A DNA stretch of 64,000 nucleotides from MAG-121220-bin8 sp002700465 (GCA_943789295.1 CALSTO010000003.1:1-64000); one strand, 5' to 3'. Counted from the first letter of the stretch, positions 42,206-52,995 are shown. Program-made: numbers and translations. The notes: a model not told the origin generated them from the sequence alone.

Positions 42206-44859
42206 GCTTCTGAGTCTTTAAAAGTTATTTTCGGATCCATAATTTCGCTAATTAAACCTTTAAGTTCTTTCTCAAAACTATCTATGCTTAAATTGTCGAT
42301 TAAATCTGTTTGAGAGTTTTTAATTTTTAATCTCATAATTCCTTTACTTAAATTTCTAAAGGAAATTATCCCAGCTAAAATTTTTTCACATTTAGTGATT
42401 TTATAATACATCCAGGCGTAGCACATTAATTGCATTGCTTTAGTCCTCAAAGTGTCCTTACATATTAAAGTCATGTCTTGAATTGTCAAATTACTGGAGC
42501 TAACCAGTCCTGTTTTGTAATCAATAATTCGAATTACTCCATTTTTTTCGTCAATTCTATCAATAACTCCTTTAATAAAAACCTTTGTGTTATTATTTAG
42601 TCTTAATTCCTTTTTTATTGGCTTTTCAAGAGCTATTATTTTTATCTTATTTCCTTTGTTTAGTTCCTCTTTTTCGTTTTGAATTAAGGTCTGTAAAGCG
42701 CTTTTAATTACTTCAAAAAGTATAAAATTCTTTCCAGAGTTAAACATTTCATTGTTTACAGAAAATGTGTGTTTAAGAGTTTTGTTAATGTTTAACAAAG
42801 CGTCTTTTAAATCATTTTTTTCTAAATATTTGCCAACAAAAGGTTTGTAAAGAGCTTCAATTGTTTCGTGAAAGATCAACCCAATTGTTTTATGATCTGC
42901 TGACCCTACGCTAATTTTTTCTTTTTTTAAATTCAGAAGTTTTTGAAAATAATACTCTTTTGGATTTTTAATATACGTTTCTAAAGAAGATGGGGAAAAT
43001 CCTTTCAGAGAAATTTCTTTAATTCTTTTTAAGGTTGAAGGGGTTTTTTCTAAGTAATTATCAATCTCTTCACTTTCGAAATTAGATTCAGACCTATAAT
43101 ACTCTATTTTGTGTTTCCTGTTTTTTTCGAGTTCAAGCTGATGTATAAACCTGCTTTTTTCAGCTTTTTTCAATCCTTCTTCATGAGAATTATAAATCAA
43201 AAAAATATTTTTTGCTCTTTGAATTAGTCTATAAAAATGATAACTATAAACTCTGTCTTTTTCGTTGTGTGTTTGCAGATTGTGCTTAGCTTTCAGATCA
43301 TAAGGAAGTAGCGACTCATAGCTTCTTGCTTTAGGCATTACGCCTTCATTAACAGAAGTTAAAATTACCGTTTCAAAATCAAGTGCCCTCGACTCTAAAA
43401 GCCCCATGAAATTAATTTTAGAATCTTTTTTTGACTTATAGCTTACGCTAATTTCTTTAATAAAAGAATTTATGAGTTGTTTAAGCCTAGGAATGCTAAT
43501 TATTCCATTAGTGTTTAAATGCTCTATTTCTTTAAGCTCTAATAAAACTAAAGCAAGTTCTTGAGTTTCAAATTCATTAAGCTTTCCTTTATGAACCAAA
43601 AATTGTAATACACTGTTTAGCTCAAATAAAATTTCACTACTACTTCCCCATTTCTTGCGGGAAATACTATAAATAACTTTATCTGTTATTGTATTTGTAG
43701 AAAACTTTTTTTGTGATAAGGTTTGCCTAGTGAATTCTAAAGCTTTATTGCTTAATGCTTTTTTTAAAACATCTGAACATAAAATTTTATTAATTAGCTT
43801 AATTGATTTGAAATTTCTTTTTTCTGTTTTTAAATCTAATAAACTAAAAATTAAATGTTTTATTCCAAATTCTTTTACAGGGACTGAAAAATCGACTATG
43901 TTATCATCTAGATTTTTAGGAAAATATTGTAAGATGGGTCTTATTAAGTTTTCATCACCTAAAACAACAGCTGTTTTTCCTGTCGAGTAATTCTTGGCTT
44001 TTGAAAGTATTCTTCCCACTTCTCTAGCTTGTCCTATGTCGCCTTGAGCTTCAATTATGTTTATCTTTTTTTCAGAATCAAAATCATTGTTTAACCATTT
44101 GAATTTATTTTTAGAATAAAAGCTCCATTCTTTTCTGTATTTTCTAATATGAAAAGAAGCGCTGTGATTACTGTTTTTAAAGCATGTTGAATCAATATCC
44201 CAAAATATGTCACTAGAATTAATCTCAATTAGTTCTTTAATTATAATTTCTTCTGCTTTTGAAAGCGCATTAAGGCCAATAAAAAAAAATGTTTTATTAG
44301 TGTTTGCTTTTTTGTAGTGTTCAAGGTTAACAACCGCTTCGCTGTAACACATTCCTTTTGAGCCAAGCCCTTGAGTGTTTAATTTTTGTTTAAATTCCTT
44401 ATAAGCGCCTGTAATAGTTTTTAAAAAGTTTTGCTTTGAATTTATAATTGAATTGTTTTCTCCCCAGTGTCTTATTTTGTTTAGTTCAATTAATTCGCTC
44501 ATAACATCTTCTACTTTTAAAAGATTCTGTTCGATTTCTGATGAATCTTTCAAAAAAGCGTTTACTACCGAAATATCATAATTTAATTCATCAACACTAG
44601 CTTTTTTTGTTTGATTATATAACTGGTACATTTCATTCTCTAAATAGCTTTTTTTTATTTCTTTTAGTCCTGAAATTTTTTTAATGAACGAATCAATGGA
44701 GTCAATCTTTGGAGCAAAAACAGGTTTAGTTATTGATTTGGATAAGATTTTTTTAAACTCATATGAAGCCCTTTTATTAGGAAGTACAAAACAAATTGAT
44801 TTTAACTCTGATTCATTAAAATCAATATCGTTTATTACTTTTTTTAAAAAAGGAGTCAT
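42202..44859 (-). CDS. PD-(D/E)XK nuclease, AddB-like subunit
   Basis: 885 aa partner of the helicase-nuclease at 46405. N-terminal helicase-like region (FVLPNKRASYEFKKI), the middle ESLLPYDLKAKHNLQTHNEKDR, and a C-terminal nuclease with KGFSPSSLETYIKNPKEYYFQ and the metal-site GVIDRIDEKNGVIRIIDYKTG (about residues 765-785). Fits the AddB/RexB-type end-resection complex of Bacteroidota. Confidence 0.85.
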   Translation of the reverse strand: MTPFLKKVINDIDFNESELKSICFVLPNKRASYEFKKILSKSITKPVFAPKIDSIDSFIKKISGLKEIKKSYLENEMYQLYNQTKKASVDELNYDISVVNAFLKDSSEIEQNLLKVEDVMSELIELNKIRHWGENNSIINSKQNFLKTITGAYKEFKQKLNTQGLGSKGMCYSEAVVNLEHYKKANTNKTFFFIGLNALSKAEEIIIKELIEINSSDIFWDIDSTCFKNSNHSASFHIRKYRKEWSFYSKNKFKWLNNDFDSEKKINIIEAQGDIGQAREVGRILSKAKNYSTGKTAVVLGDENLIRPILQYFPKNLDDNIVDFSVPVKEFGIKHLIFSLLDLKTEKRNFKSIKLINKILCSDVLKKALSNKALEFTRQTLSQKKFSTNTITDKVIYSISRKKWGSSSEILFELNSVLQFLVHKGKLNEFETQELALVLLELKEIEHLNTNGIISIPRLKQLINSFIKEISVSYKSKKDSKINFMGLLESRALDFETVILTSVNEGVMPKARSYESLLPYDLKAKHNLQTHNEKDRVYSYHFYRLIQRAKNIFLIYNSHEEGLKKAEKSRFIHQLELEKNRKHKIEYYRSESNFESEEIDNYLEKTPSTLKRIKEISLKGFSPSSLETYIKNPKEYYFQKLLNLKKEKISVGSADHKTIGLIFHETIEALYKPFVGKYLEKNDLKDALLNINKTLKHTFSVNNEMFNSGKNFILFEVIKSALQTLIQNEKEELNKGNKIKIIALEKPIKKELRLNNNTKVFIKGVIDRIDEKNGVIRIIDYKTGLVSSSNLTIQDMTLICKDTLRTKAMQLMCYAWMYYKITKCEKILAGIISFRNLSKGIMRLKIKNSQTDLIDNLSIDSFEKELKGLISEIMDPKITFKDSEA

Positions 44860-44872
44860 TTGTTAAAAATAA

Positions 44873-44902
44873 AAAAAGCGTCTGATTTTCAGACGCTTTT
44901 TA
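44873..44902. terminator. Terminator after the OmpA gene or between OmpA and AddB-like genes
   Basis: AAAAAGCGTCTGA and TCAGACGCTTTTT form a 13-pair stem with a TTT loop. It is symmetrical enough to work on the minus strand, where it ends the OmpA transcript. Confidence 0.85.
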
Positions 44903-44925
44903 ATATTAAAAAAGAAATTTAGAAT

Positions 44926-46326
44926 TTATTTAGAAGGTGGTGGAATTACTTTGAATTCAACTCTTCTGTTTTCAATTCTTCCTTTTCTTGTATTATTTGA
45001 AGCCGCTGGCTTGTCTTCTCCATAGCCAACAGTCATTAATCTTGAGGAAGTTATTCCGTTATCAACTAAATATTCTTTTACAGAAATCGCTCTTAGCTCT
45101 GAAAGTTTTTGATTGAAAGCTTTTGGTCCTGACGAATCAGTATGACCTTCTATCATAAATGGAATTTTAGGATAGCTATTCATAACTCCTAAAACATCAC
45201 CTAACATGTCTTTAACTTTTGAGCCTAATTCTGCTTTGTTTAGCTGAAAAGGAATCATTGCTCCAACTTCATTAAGTTGTGCCATAATTTCTTCAGTTGG
45301 TACTGGACAGCCGTTGTAAGCTGTTAATCCCGCTGTATTCGGGCACTTATCATCTTTATCTAAAACACCATCAGAATCAGAATCAGGCCATGGACAACCA
45401 TTGTTTGCTGCAGGACCTGCAACATCTGCACAATTGTCAACATTGTCAGAAACACCATCTCCGTCAGAATCAGGACATCCATTCATTTCAACAGAACCTG
45501 CTTCATTAATGCAAGCGTCTTTAGTGTCAGGAACTCCGTCTCCGTCTGAGTCAGGACAGCCGTCAAATTGAGCTAACCCTGCAACATCAGGACAAGAATC
45601 CTTGCTGTTTTCTATCCCATCCCCATCATTGTCAGGACATCCGTTAAAAGCTGGTAAACCAGCGGTATTTGGACAATCATCATATTGGTCATAAACACCA
45701 TCTCTATCTGAATCTTTCCCTCCAAAATTAATAGCTACACCAACATTATGTTGAAAATGCGCTTTTAAAGCCTGCATGTCGTTGAAAGCATGCTTGTAAG
45801 TTGTATTAATTTTAATTGACATTTTTTCAGAAACAGGAATATTTACTCCATATCCTCCGTTTAAAGTGTGAGATCTTTCTTTTCCAAACCAAGTGTAACC
45901 AGTTCCTCCTTCGACAAAGGTGTTCATTTTAACACTTCCAATCTTTAAAGATAATGGCAAATTATAATTCACAACAGCGTCTACACTCGCTAAAAAGGTA
46001 GGGCTAATCCTTGCTCTCTCGTCTCCAAGTCGAGTTATAGAATTTAATGATGCTCTAAAACCGTATGAAACGTTTTCTGTACCATATCTCATTAAACTTA
46101 CTGTATTGACAGGTGTTGACGGATTGTTCCAATTTTCATCAAAATTGAAATATTCGCTAAACAGATGTCCGGTTGGGTTGTCAGAGGAGTCTGTTCCTAC
46201 GGGATGAAAGTCAATTGCATTGACTCCAATGCCGAACTGCCATTTATTGTTTTTGTCTTGAGCTAGCATAGTGCTAACTGAAAAAATCATAACAAAAACT
46301 GATAATACTTTAACTAATTTTTTCAT
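44926..46326 (-). CDS. OmpA-family outer-membrane protein with thrombospondin type 3 repeats
   Basis: 466 aa from ATG 46326 (MKKLVKVLSVFVMIFSVSTM signal peptide); an upstream ATG at 46386 gives no better start. An N-terminal beta-barrel of about 200 residues (MKMNTF, TGYTWFGKERSHTLNGGYG region) is followed by about five calcium-binding repeats of type DSDGDGVxDxxDxCPNxAG. The C-terminal peptidoglycan-binding OmpA domain has IEGHTDSSG and LSELRAISVKEYL. Lies between the two end-resection genes but is functionally unrelated. Confidence 0.92.
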   Translation of the reverse strand: MKKLVKVLSVFVMIFSVSTMLAQDKNNKWQFGIGVNAIDFHPVGTDSSDNPTGHLFSEYFNFDENWNNPSTPVNTVSLMRYGTENVSYGFRASLNSITRLGDERARISPTFLASVDAVVNYNLPLSLKIGSVKMNTFVEGGTGYTWFGKERSHTLNGGYGVNIPVSEKMSIKINTTYKHAFNDMQALKAHFQHNVGVAINFGGKDSDRDGVYDQYDDCPNTAGLPAFNGCPDNDGDGIENSKDSCPDVAGLAQFDGCPDSDGDGVPDTKDACINEAGSVEMNGCPDSDGDGVSDNVDNCADVAGPAANNGCPWPDSDSDGVLDKDDKCPNTAGLTAYNGCPVPTEEIMAQLNEVGAMIPFQLNKAELGSKVKDMLGDVLGVMNSYPKIPFMIEGHTDSSGPKAFNQKLSELRAISVKEYLVDNGITSSRLMTVGYGEDKPAASNNTRKGRIENRRVEFKVIPPPSK

Positions 46327-46404
46327 TGAATACTTTTTTTTATAATTCTGTAGTGCAAACTTAATGAATTTATAGGATATAGGCATTTAAAAAAAAAAAT
46401 TGTT

Positions 46405-49400
46405 CTATAGTAACTTAACAATGTCTATTGATTTTTCAACGTAAACCAAAATTGAAGCTTCTAATTCGTAGCCCATATTTATTAAAGTTTTTTGATATTT
46501 CAAAATCTGTTTTTCATCTTTTTTGTTTTTCTCTCCCGTTTTATAATCCATAATTACTACTCTGTTGGAGCTTAAAAAAACAAGTCTGTCTGGCTTAATT
46601 ATTTTGTTGGATTCAGTAAAAATTTCTTGTTCGCAATAAACCGAATTATTTGTTGAAAAATATTCTTTTAAGTCAGGGTGCTCAATAACGGTTTTTGATA
46701 GTTTTATAACCTCGTTTTTAATGCTTTTATTAACTGACCTTGAGAGCTTTAGCTGATTTTTTTCATTGATATAATCGTTTTCGAATTGAATGTTGGACAT
46801 GAATTCATGAAAAACATTCCCAAAAATAATTTTGTCATTTAAAAAATTTGATCCAGGACTAGGATGGAAATATTTAGTTTCATACGCTTTAGCATCAGAA
46901 ACTGGGTCATTTTTTTTGACTATTTCTTTGATTAAAGGCTTGCCCCAAGTAAATTTATTACAATCCTCTCTCCACTCTGCCGAGTTTTCTAAAAAAGCTC
47001 TGATTATTTGGTTGTGAGAATTAATTGATTTTGATCTGGGATATTCTGATATCAAATGAAGCTCGTCTACCGCTCTTGTCAGGGCTACATATAATAAATT
47101 TAGATTGTCTAACTCTTCGTTTGAGTGAATGCTGTCAAATTTCTTTTTGAAAGAATCGGAATACTCTCTAAAGTTTTCGTTGAAAGGAATTAAAATGTTT
47201 TTTGAAAAATTTTCTTCGAAAACAGGTAGCCAGTTTCTTTTTCCTGAGTTTTTGTGAGTCACGGAGTCAACAAAAGGATAAATTACGACTGGAAATTCCA
47301 GCCCTTTTGCTTTATGGATAGTTAAAACTTGTATTGCGTTTTTTGAACTGCCAGATGGTATTTTAATTTTTAGATTGCTTTTTTGCCAAAAACTCAAAAA
47401 CTCCTTTTCGTTGTTTTTGTTCTGAGAAACTTGTTCGAAAATAATTTCTCTAAAAAACAACACATATGGATCTGTATTGCTAAGATCTATTCGAAGCTCC
47501 TTAATAAAAAAATCTACTGATTCTAAAAAAGACATTTCAAAAGCCTTGTAAAGCCTAAAAATCTTTAAGTTTTCAAGAAAGTTTTCGAATTCGTTCTTTA
47601 AGTTTTCTTTATAAAAAACAAACATATCTTTTGGTTTAACCAAAGCAGCAAAATTATCAATTATTACAGCTCTAGCTTCTTGATTGCTGTTATTAACCTT
47701 TAGTTTAATTAAGTTAATTAACAATTCTATTTTTTTAGAGTTATTAATTGACAGCGAATCTTGAGATAATACCGAAACATTATTTTCAATTAACCACTCA
47801 GAAATCAGAGAGGACTGTTTATTGTCTCTGACTAAAACTGCAATTTCTGACTTTTCAAAGCCTCTAAAAAGACAATTCTCTATTTGAAATAGTGTTTCTT
47901 TTAATACACCTTCTAATTGTTGTCCTTTTTTAAAATCTTTATTTATAAAAGTTATTGACACGTGTCCTTCTAACAAATTATTTTGTTTTTGAACCGAACC
48001 TTGTAAAAATATTTTTTTATGAGAACTTGATGTCAATAGCCTTGAAGCATACTTAAACAGTGAATTGTTAAAGTTTATTATTTCGCTTCTGCTTCTAAAG
48101 TTTACAGGAAGATTGGCTATGTTTTTCTGTACGCTAAAAGGGGATTTTTCGTTTAAAAGAAGTGACACAAATATTTTGGGGTCTGCGCCTCTCCATCTAT
48201 ATACCGATTGTTTTGGATCTCCAACCAAAAAAAGAGAGCCTTGGGGTTCGTTTTCTTGAAAAGACTCAATGGAATGAGAAATTAATGGCATTAAATTTTT
48301 CCATTGTAAATCAGAAGTGTCTTGAAATTCATCTATTAAATAGTCGTTAAACTTTAATCCTAATTTTTCATATATGTATGGTGTAGGCTGATTTGCAACT
48401 TCTTTGTTAATAAGCTTATTAAATTTTGATATGAAAAGCTCATTGTTTTCTTTTTGAATATCTTCAGAATTTGATTTTATAATCTTGAGAAGAATTGACG
48501 GAGTTAGTGAATATAAAAAAGAGTCCAAAACCTTTGTTTTTATCAAGCGCTCTTTTAATTCTAAAAACAACTCAAAAAGATTTGCCACAAAAACATTTAG
48601 CTGGTCAGGGTTCTTTTTTAAACAACTTTTATTTATTAACGTATTTTTTTCAAAAAGGGTTAAGATGCTTTTCATGGAGCTCCACGTAAACGAGTTGTTT
48701 TTTACAGAAGTTATAAATTTTGGAAAAGAATTTCTTGAAAAAACAATTTCCATTTCTTGATTTGAAATGTTTTTTTCAATGTTTATTATTATCTCCTCTA
48801 GCTCGGCGTTTAAAAGGTTTGTTTTTGCCTCGATACTCTCTTTTAATAATTTAAAATCCTTTATCGATCCCTTTTCTATTTGTTCAACATCACCAATTTC
48901 ATTCTCTTTTAATACAGATTTTGCAAACTCTTTTAAATCAAATTCAACATCCCAAGATTTTCCTTCTGATATTTTTTTAATAGAAAAAGCTTTAATTAAG
49001 TTGCTAATTTTCTCGTCGTTTTCTATGTTTTCGAAAATTCTTGAAACAGATTCCTCTAAAATATCTTCGGCTTCAATTACCACTCGAAAATCTGGTTCTA
49101 AATTAAGTTCTTTATAAAATGACCTAATGATGTGATGATTAAAACCGTCTAGAGTTTCTATTTGAAAAAAAGAATAGTTATGTAATAACAGATTAAGCCT
49201 TTCTTTAGCTAGTATGGAGATTTTCTCACTTGAAAAGCCCAATTCTTTTTTTACTTGCTCAAACATTTCTGTTTTATCATCTGTAATTTTAGATTCTGAA
49301 AAATCTTTTAAATTCTTTAAAACCCGACTTTTCATTTCAGCCGCCGCCCTATTTGTAAAGGTTAAAGCAAGTATTCTTTTAAAATAATTTTCGTCTTTGG

Positions 49401-49491
49401 ATTTAAGAATTTTAACTAAAATTCTTTTAGTTAAGGCAAATGTTTTACCTGATCCAGCAGAAGCGTTTATTATGTCAAATTTAGAAATCAA
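46405..49491 (-). CDS. AddA-like UvrD/RecB helicase-nuclease
   Basis: 1028 aa. Walker A ASAGSGKTFALTKRI at residues 9-24; DEXX-box region DEFQDTSDLQW; SVYRWRGADPKIF; motif V-VI NLLYVALTRAVDELHL. The C-terminal RecB-type nuclease has PDRLVFLSSNRVVIMDYKTGE. With the AddB-like protein it should process double-strand ends for RecA. Confidence 0.9.
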   Translation of the reverse strand: MISKFDIINASAGSGKTFALTKRILVKILKSKDENYFKRILALTFTNRAAAEMKSRVLKNLKDFSESKITDDKTEMFEQVKKELGFSSEKISILAKERLNLLLHNYSFFQIETLDGFNHHIIRSFYKELNLEPDFRVVIEAEDILEESVSRIFENIENDEKISNLIKAFSIKKISEGKSWDVEFDLKEFAKSVLKENEIGDVEQIEKGSIKDFKLLKESIEAKTNLLNAELEEIIINIEKNISNQEMEIVFSRNSFPKFITSVKNNSFTWSSMKSILTLFEKNTLINKSCLKKNPDQLNVFVANLFELFLELKERLIKTKVLDSFLYSLTPSILLKIIKSNSEDIQKENNELFISKFNKLINKEVANQPTPYIYEKLGLKFNDYLIDEFQDTSDLQWKNLMPLISHSIESFQENEPQGSLFLVGDPKQSVYRWRGADPKIFVSLLLNEKSPFSVQKNIANLPVNFRSRSEIINFNNSLFKYASRLLTSSSHKKIFLQGSVQKQNNLLEGHVSITFINKDFKKGQQLEGVLKETLFQIENCLFRGFEKSEIAVLVRDNKQSSLISEWLIENNVSVLSQDSLSINNSKKIELLINLIKLKVNNSNQEARAVIIDNFAALVKPKDMFVFYKENLKNEFENFLENLKIFRLYKAFEMSFLESVDFFIKELRIDLSNTDPYVLFFREIIFEQVSQNKNNEKEFLSFWQKSNLKIKIPSGSSKNAIQVLTIHKAKGLEFPVVIYPFVDSVTHKNSGKRNWLPVFEENFSKNILIPFNENFREYSDSFKKKFDSIHSNEELDNLNLLYVALTRAVDELHLISEYPRSKSINSHNQIIRAFLENSAEWREDCNKFTWGKPLIKEIVKKNDPVSDAKAYETKYFHPSPGSNFLNDKIIFGNVFHEFMSNIQFENDYINEKNQLKLSRSVNKSIKNEVIKLSKTVIEHPDLKEYFSTNNSVYCEQEIFTESNKIIKPDRLVFLSSNRVVIMDYKTGEKNKKDEKQILKYQKTLINMGYELEASILVYVEKSIDIVKLL

Positions 49492-49573
49492 AAAAAAATG
49501 TTAGTTACTAGTAAAAATACGCGATTATTAATTATTTTTATGATATCTATTTTTTAATTTAAAACTATACAAT

Positions 49574-50182
49574 ATGTCTTTTGAACTACCTGCATTAAAA
49601 TATAACACAGACGCTCTTGAGCCTCACATTGACGCTAGAACAATGGAAATTCATCATGGCAAACACCATGCGGGATATACAAACAACCTAAACAATGCTA
49701 TTAATGGTACAAGCTTAGAAGGTAGCTCAATAGAAGACATTTTAACAGGGTTAGACTTAAACAATTCTGCTGTTAGAAATAATGGTGGCGGATATTTTAA
49801 TCACACCCTTTTTTGGAGTGTCATGAGCCCGAACGGAGGGGGTGAGCCAAGTGGAGCCTTGGCCAGCGCAATTGAATCTTCATTTGGAAGTTTTTCAGAA
49901 TTTAAAACACTTTTCTCTAAAGCTGCAGGAACTAGATTTGGGTCTGGATGGGCTTGGCTATGTGCTTATAAAGGAGGAAAGCTCGAAATTTGTTCAACGG
50001 CTAACCAAGACAATCCGCTAATGAATGGTATTGGTTGTGGAGGATATCCTGTTTTAGGTTTAGACGTCTGGGAACATGCTTATTATTTAAATTATCAAAA
50101 CAGACGCCCTGATTATGTTTCTGGATTTTTTAATGTAATTAATTGGGAAGAGGTGTCAAAAAGGTTTAACGAAAGGGCTTAA
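49574..50182 (+). CDS. sodB: Superoxide dismutase, Fe/Mn type
   Basis: 202 aa cytoplasmic enzyme. Metal ligands: His in MEIHHGKHHAGYTNNLN and NHTLFW, and Asp/His in LDVWEHAYYLNYQNRRPDYV. GSGWAWL is typical. Cofactor (Fe or Mn) cannot be fixed by eye. The 3' end overlaps convergent purF by 4 bases. Confidence 0.97.
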   Translation: MSFELPALKYNTDALEPHIDARTMEIHHGKHHAGYTNNLNNAINGTSLEGSSIEDILTGLDLNNSAVRNNGGGYFNHTLFWSVMSPNGGGEPSGALASAIESSFGSFSEFKTLFSKAAGTRFGSGWAWLCAYKGGKLEICSTANQDNPLMNGIGCGGYPVLGLDVWEHAYYLNYQNRRPDYVSGFFNVINWEEVSKRFNERA

Positions 50183-52044
50183 TAAGCTCTTTTTTTAACG
50201 CCCTCATAGTAATTAACGAAAGACTGATTAACCACTTTATTCCCTCCAGGTGTAGGATAGTCCCCTGTAAAATACCAATCCCCTAAGTTTTTTGGGCACG
50301 CAGAATGGAGGCTTTCTACGGTCTGAAAAATTACTTCAACATTTGTTTTTATTTCTTTTTCTTTCAAAATTTTTGAAATTTGATCAGAAATATCCTCGTT
50401 TGAGTAGTCAGCATAAATTTTTGAAACCCTGTTTTTCATTTTTGAAGAGGGTAGCTTAAGCTCTTTTAAACAATCTTTATAGGTCTGGTCAATAACGTCT
50501 TCTTTTCCTTGTGATTTAAGAAGTATAATGGCAGCTCTAAAAGCAATAAAGTCTTCCATTTTTGCCATATCTATTCCATAACAATCTGGATATCTAATCT
50601 GGGGAGCACTAGAAACCACAACTATTTTCTTTGGGTTTAACCTGTCTAAGATTTTTAAAATACTTTTTTGCAACGTGGTTCCTCTTACAATGCTATCGTC
50701 AATAATAACAAGTGTATCTGTTTTTTTTATGGAACCATATGTTATGTCGTATACGTGAGCAACTAATTCATCTCTGTTTGCGTCATCAGCAATAAATGTT
50801 CTGAGCTTAGCGTCTTTAATTGCAACTTTTTCAATTCTGGGCTTCAACGAAAAAAGTTTTTCTAGATTTTCTTTTGATATTTCTTGCTTTTCTTCAAGCA
50901 ATTTTACAATGGCTTGGCTACTTATATATTTTTGAGCTTCTTGAACCAGTCCAAAAAAAGAGGTTTCCGCTGTGTTTGGAATATAAGAGAAAACAGTGTT
51001 TTTTAAATCACTGTTTATTGATTGTAGGATTTTTGGGAAAAGCAATTCTCCTAGTTTTTTTCGTTCTAAATATATTTCTTTATCGCTTCCTCTGGAAAAA
51101 TATATTCTTTCAAAAGAACATGCTTTTCGTTCTCTTTTCTCAAGAATAGGAACAACTAAAGTTTTTCCTGATTTTTTAATAATGATACTGTTTCCTGCTT
51201 CAAGTTCTTTAATTTCTTCAAAAGTTGTGTCAAAAACTGTTTGAATCACCGGTCTTTCTGAAGCAACAACAACAACCTCGTCGTCTTTGTAATAATATGC
51301 TGGTCGAATTGCAGAGGGATCTCTTAAAACAAAGGCATCTCCATGGCCCAATAGGCCCGCCATTGCATATCCTCCATCCCAGTCTCTTGAGGCTTTTTTT
51401 AAAACCTTGCTTACCTTAAGTCTTTTTTCGATTAAAGGAGACGCTTCCTGTTTATTGAATCCTTCTTTTTTTAAGTCTTTGTAAATTTTGTGTACCGCGT
51501 CATCTAAAAAGTGTCCTATTTTTTCCATGACAGTAACTGAATCTACTTTGCTTTTTGGATGCTGTCCTAACTTAACCAGGTTGTCAAACAATTCTTGATT
51601 GTTGGTCATATTAAAATTTCCGGCAACAATTAGATTTCTATGGGTCCAGTTGTTTTGTCTTAAAAAGGGATGAACGCTTTCAATATTGTTTTTGCCAAAC
51701 GTTCCATACCTAACATGTCCCAATAAAAGCTCTGCCTGAAATGGAACATTTCCTTCTGAATCTTTCGAGTCATTTATTCTTTCATTTACTCTAGTGAAAA
51801 CCTCTTGAATTGGCTGTTTAGCAGAAGACCTTTCCCTAAAAATATATTTTTCTCCAGGTTTGGCGCCAATTTTTACAGTTGCAAGCCCTGCTCCATCTTG
51901 TCCTCTGTTATGTTGCTTTTCCATCATCAAATACATTTTATTAGCTCCGTATGATTTTGAGCCGTATTTTTTTTGATAAAATTCCAGGGGCTTAAGTAGT
52001 CTTATTAGAGCTATTCCGCATTCGTGTTTAATTTGATCGCTCAT
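50179..52044 (-). CDS. purF: Amidophosphoribosyltransferase, long flavobacterial form
   Basis: First step of purine synthesis. The N-terminal nucleophile is at Cys9 (KHECGIAL), so a short propeptide must be removed; NRGQDGAGL and HVRYGTFG follow. PRPP-binding motif TLVIIDDSIVRGTTL is in the C-terminal half. At 621 aa it is longer than the usual 470-510 aa, which matches the flavobacterial type. Whether it is the main PurF or a paralogue cannot be told here. Confidence 0.85.
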   Translation of the reverse strand: MSDQIKHECGIALIRLLKPLEFYQKKYGSKSYGANKMYLMMEKQHNRGQDGAGLATVKIGAKPGEKYIFRERSSAKQPIQEVFTRVNERINDSKDSEGNVPFQAELLLGHVRYGTFGKNNIESVHPFLRQNNWTHRNLIVAGNFNMTNNQELFDNLVKLGQHPKSKVDSVTVMEKIGHFLDDAVHKIYKDLKKEGFNKQEASPLIEKRLKVSKVLKKASRDWDGGYAMAGLLGHGDAFVLRDPSAIRPAYYYKDDEVVVVASERPVIQTVFDTTFEEIKELEAGNSIIIKKSGKTLVVPILEKRERKACSFERIYFSRGSDKEIYLERKKLGELLFPKILQSINSDLKNTVFSYIPNTAETSFFGLVQEAQKYISSQAIVKLLEEKQEISKENLEKLFSLKPRIEKVAIKDAKLRTFIADDANRDELVAHVYDITYGSIKKTDTLVIIDDSIVRGTTLQKSILKILDRLNPKKIVVVSSAPQIRYPDCYGIDMAKMEDFIAFRAAIILLKSQGKEDVIDQTYKDCLKELKLPSSKMKNRVSKIYADYSNEDISDQISKILKEKEIKTNVEVIFQTVESLHSACPKNLGDWYFTGDYPTPGGNKVVNQSFVNYYEGVKKRAY

Positions 52045-52083
52045 TGACGCTTAATACTTCGCAATAAAAATACTTAAATTTCT

Positions 52084-52995
52084 TTAATACCTTGTGTATT
52101 TCTTGAATTCTTTCAATCGGCTTTGAAATGCTTCTTTGTTTAGTTTTTCCATTTGTGAAGTTCCAAACCCTTCAACGCAAAATGATGCCATAACCGTTCC
52201 ATGAACCACCGCAAGCTTTAGTGTTTCAAAACTCAAGTCGTTATTTTGAGATAAAAACCCTGCAAACCCACCCGCAAAAGTATCTCCAGCACCAGTTGGG
52301 TCTTTAACTTTTTTAACCGGATAAGCGGGAGTTGTAAAGAACTCGCTCTTGTTAAACAACATTGCTCCATGCTCTCCTTTTTTAATAACCACATGTTCGG
52401 GTCCCATTTTTAATATTTCGTCTGCAGCATTAAAAAGAGTGTCTTTTCCAGAAAGCTGCAAAGCCTCCTCGTCGTTTATAATAATAATATTTGCTTTTTT
52501 TATAACTTTTAAAAGCTCTTCAAGGGAATTATCCATCCAAAAATTCATCGTGTCTAGAATAACGCATCTGTTTTTTGAACTAATTTGATTTAAAACTGTA
52601 CTCTGCACTACTGGATGTAGATTTCCTAAAACTATAATTTCTGCGCTAGAGTTGTACTTGTTTAATATTGGGTTAAAATCTGCTAAAACGTTAAGCTGAG
52701 TGCTTAGGGTATCTCTTTTATTCCAATCCTTATGGTATTTCCCCTTCCAATAAAAAGTTTTGCCTTTAGTAATTATTTCAATTGAACTAGTGTCTAAGCC
52801 TTTTGAATTAAGCAGGTCAAGATATTTTTGATCAAAATCTCCGCCAACAACTGAAATTATTGAGGCCTTAGATTCAAATATAGCTGTGCTCAAGCCAATA
52901 TATGTTGCCGCTCCTCCTAATATTTTTCCTGAACTTTCTTTTGGGGTTTCTATTTCGTCAAAAGCAACAGTTCCAACGATTAATGTTTTTTTCAA
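52084..52995 (-). CDS. PfkB-family sugar/nucleoside kinase
   Basis: 303 aa ribokinase-like enzyme. N-terminal GGAATYIGLSTAIF and GDFDQKY, and the C-terminal catalytic motif DPTGAGDTFAGGFAGFL with the Asp base. The start is TTG 52995, which overlaps the rnhA stop (TTGA) and keeps the family N-terminus MKKTLIVGTVAFDEIETP. Confidence 0.88.
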   Translation of the reverse strand: MKKTLIVGTVAFDEIETPKESSGKILGGAATYIGLSTAIFESKASIISVVGGDFDQKYLDLLNSKGLDTSSIEIITKGKTFYWKGKYHKDWNKRDTLSTQLNVLADFNPILNKYNSSAEIIVLGNLHPVVQSTVLNQISSKNRCVILDTMNFWMDNSLEELLKVIKKANIIIINDEEALQLSGKDTLFNAADEILKMGPEHVVIKKGEHGAMLFNKSEFFTTPAYPVKKVKDPTGAGDTFAGGFAGFLSQNNDLSFETLKLAVVHGTVMASFCVEGFGTSQMEKLNKEAFQSRLKEFKKYTRY

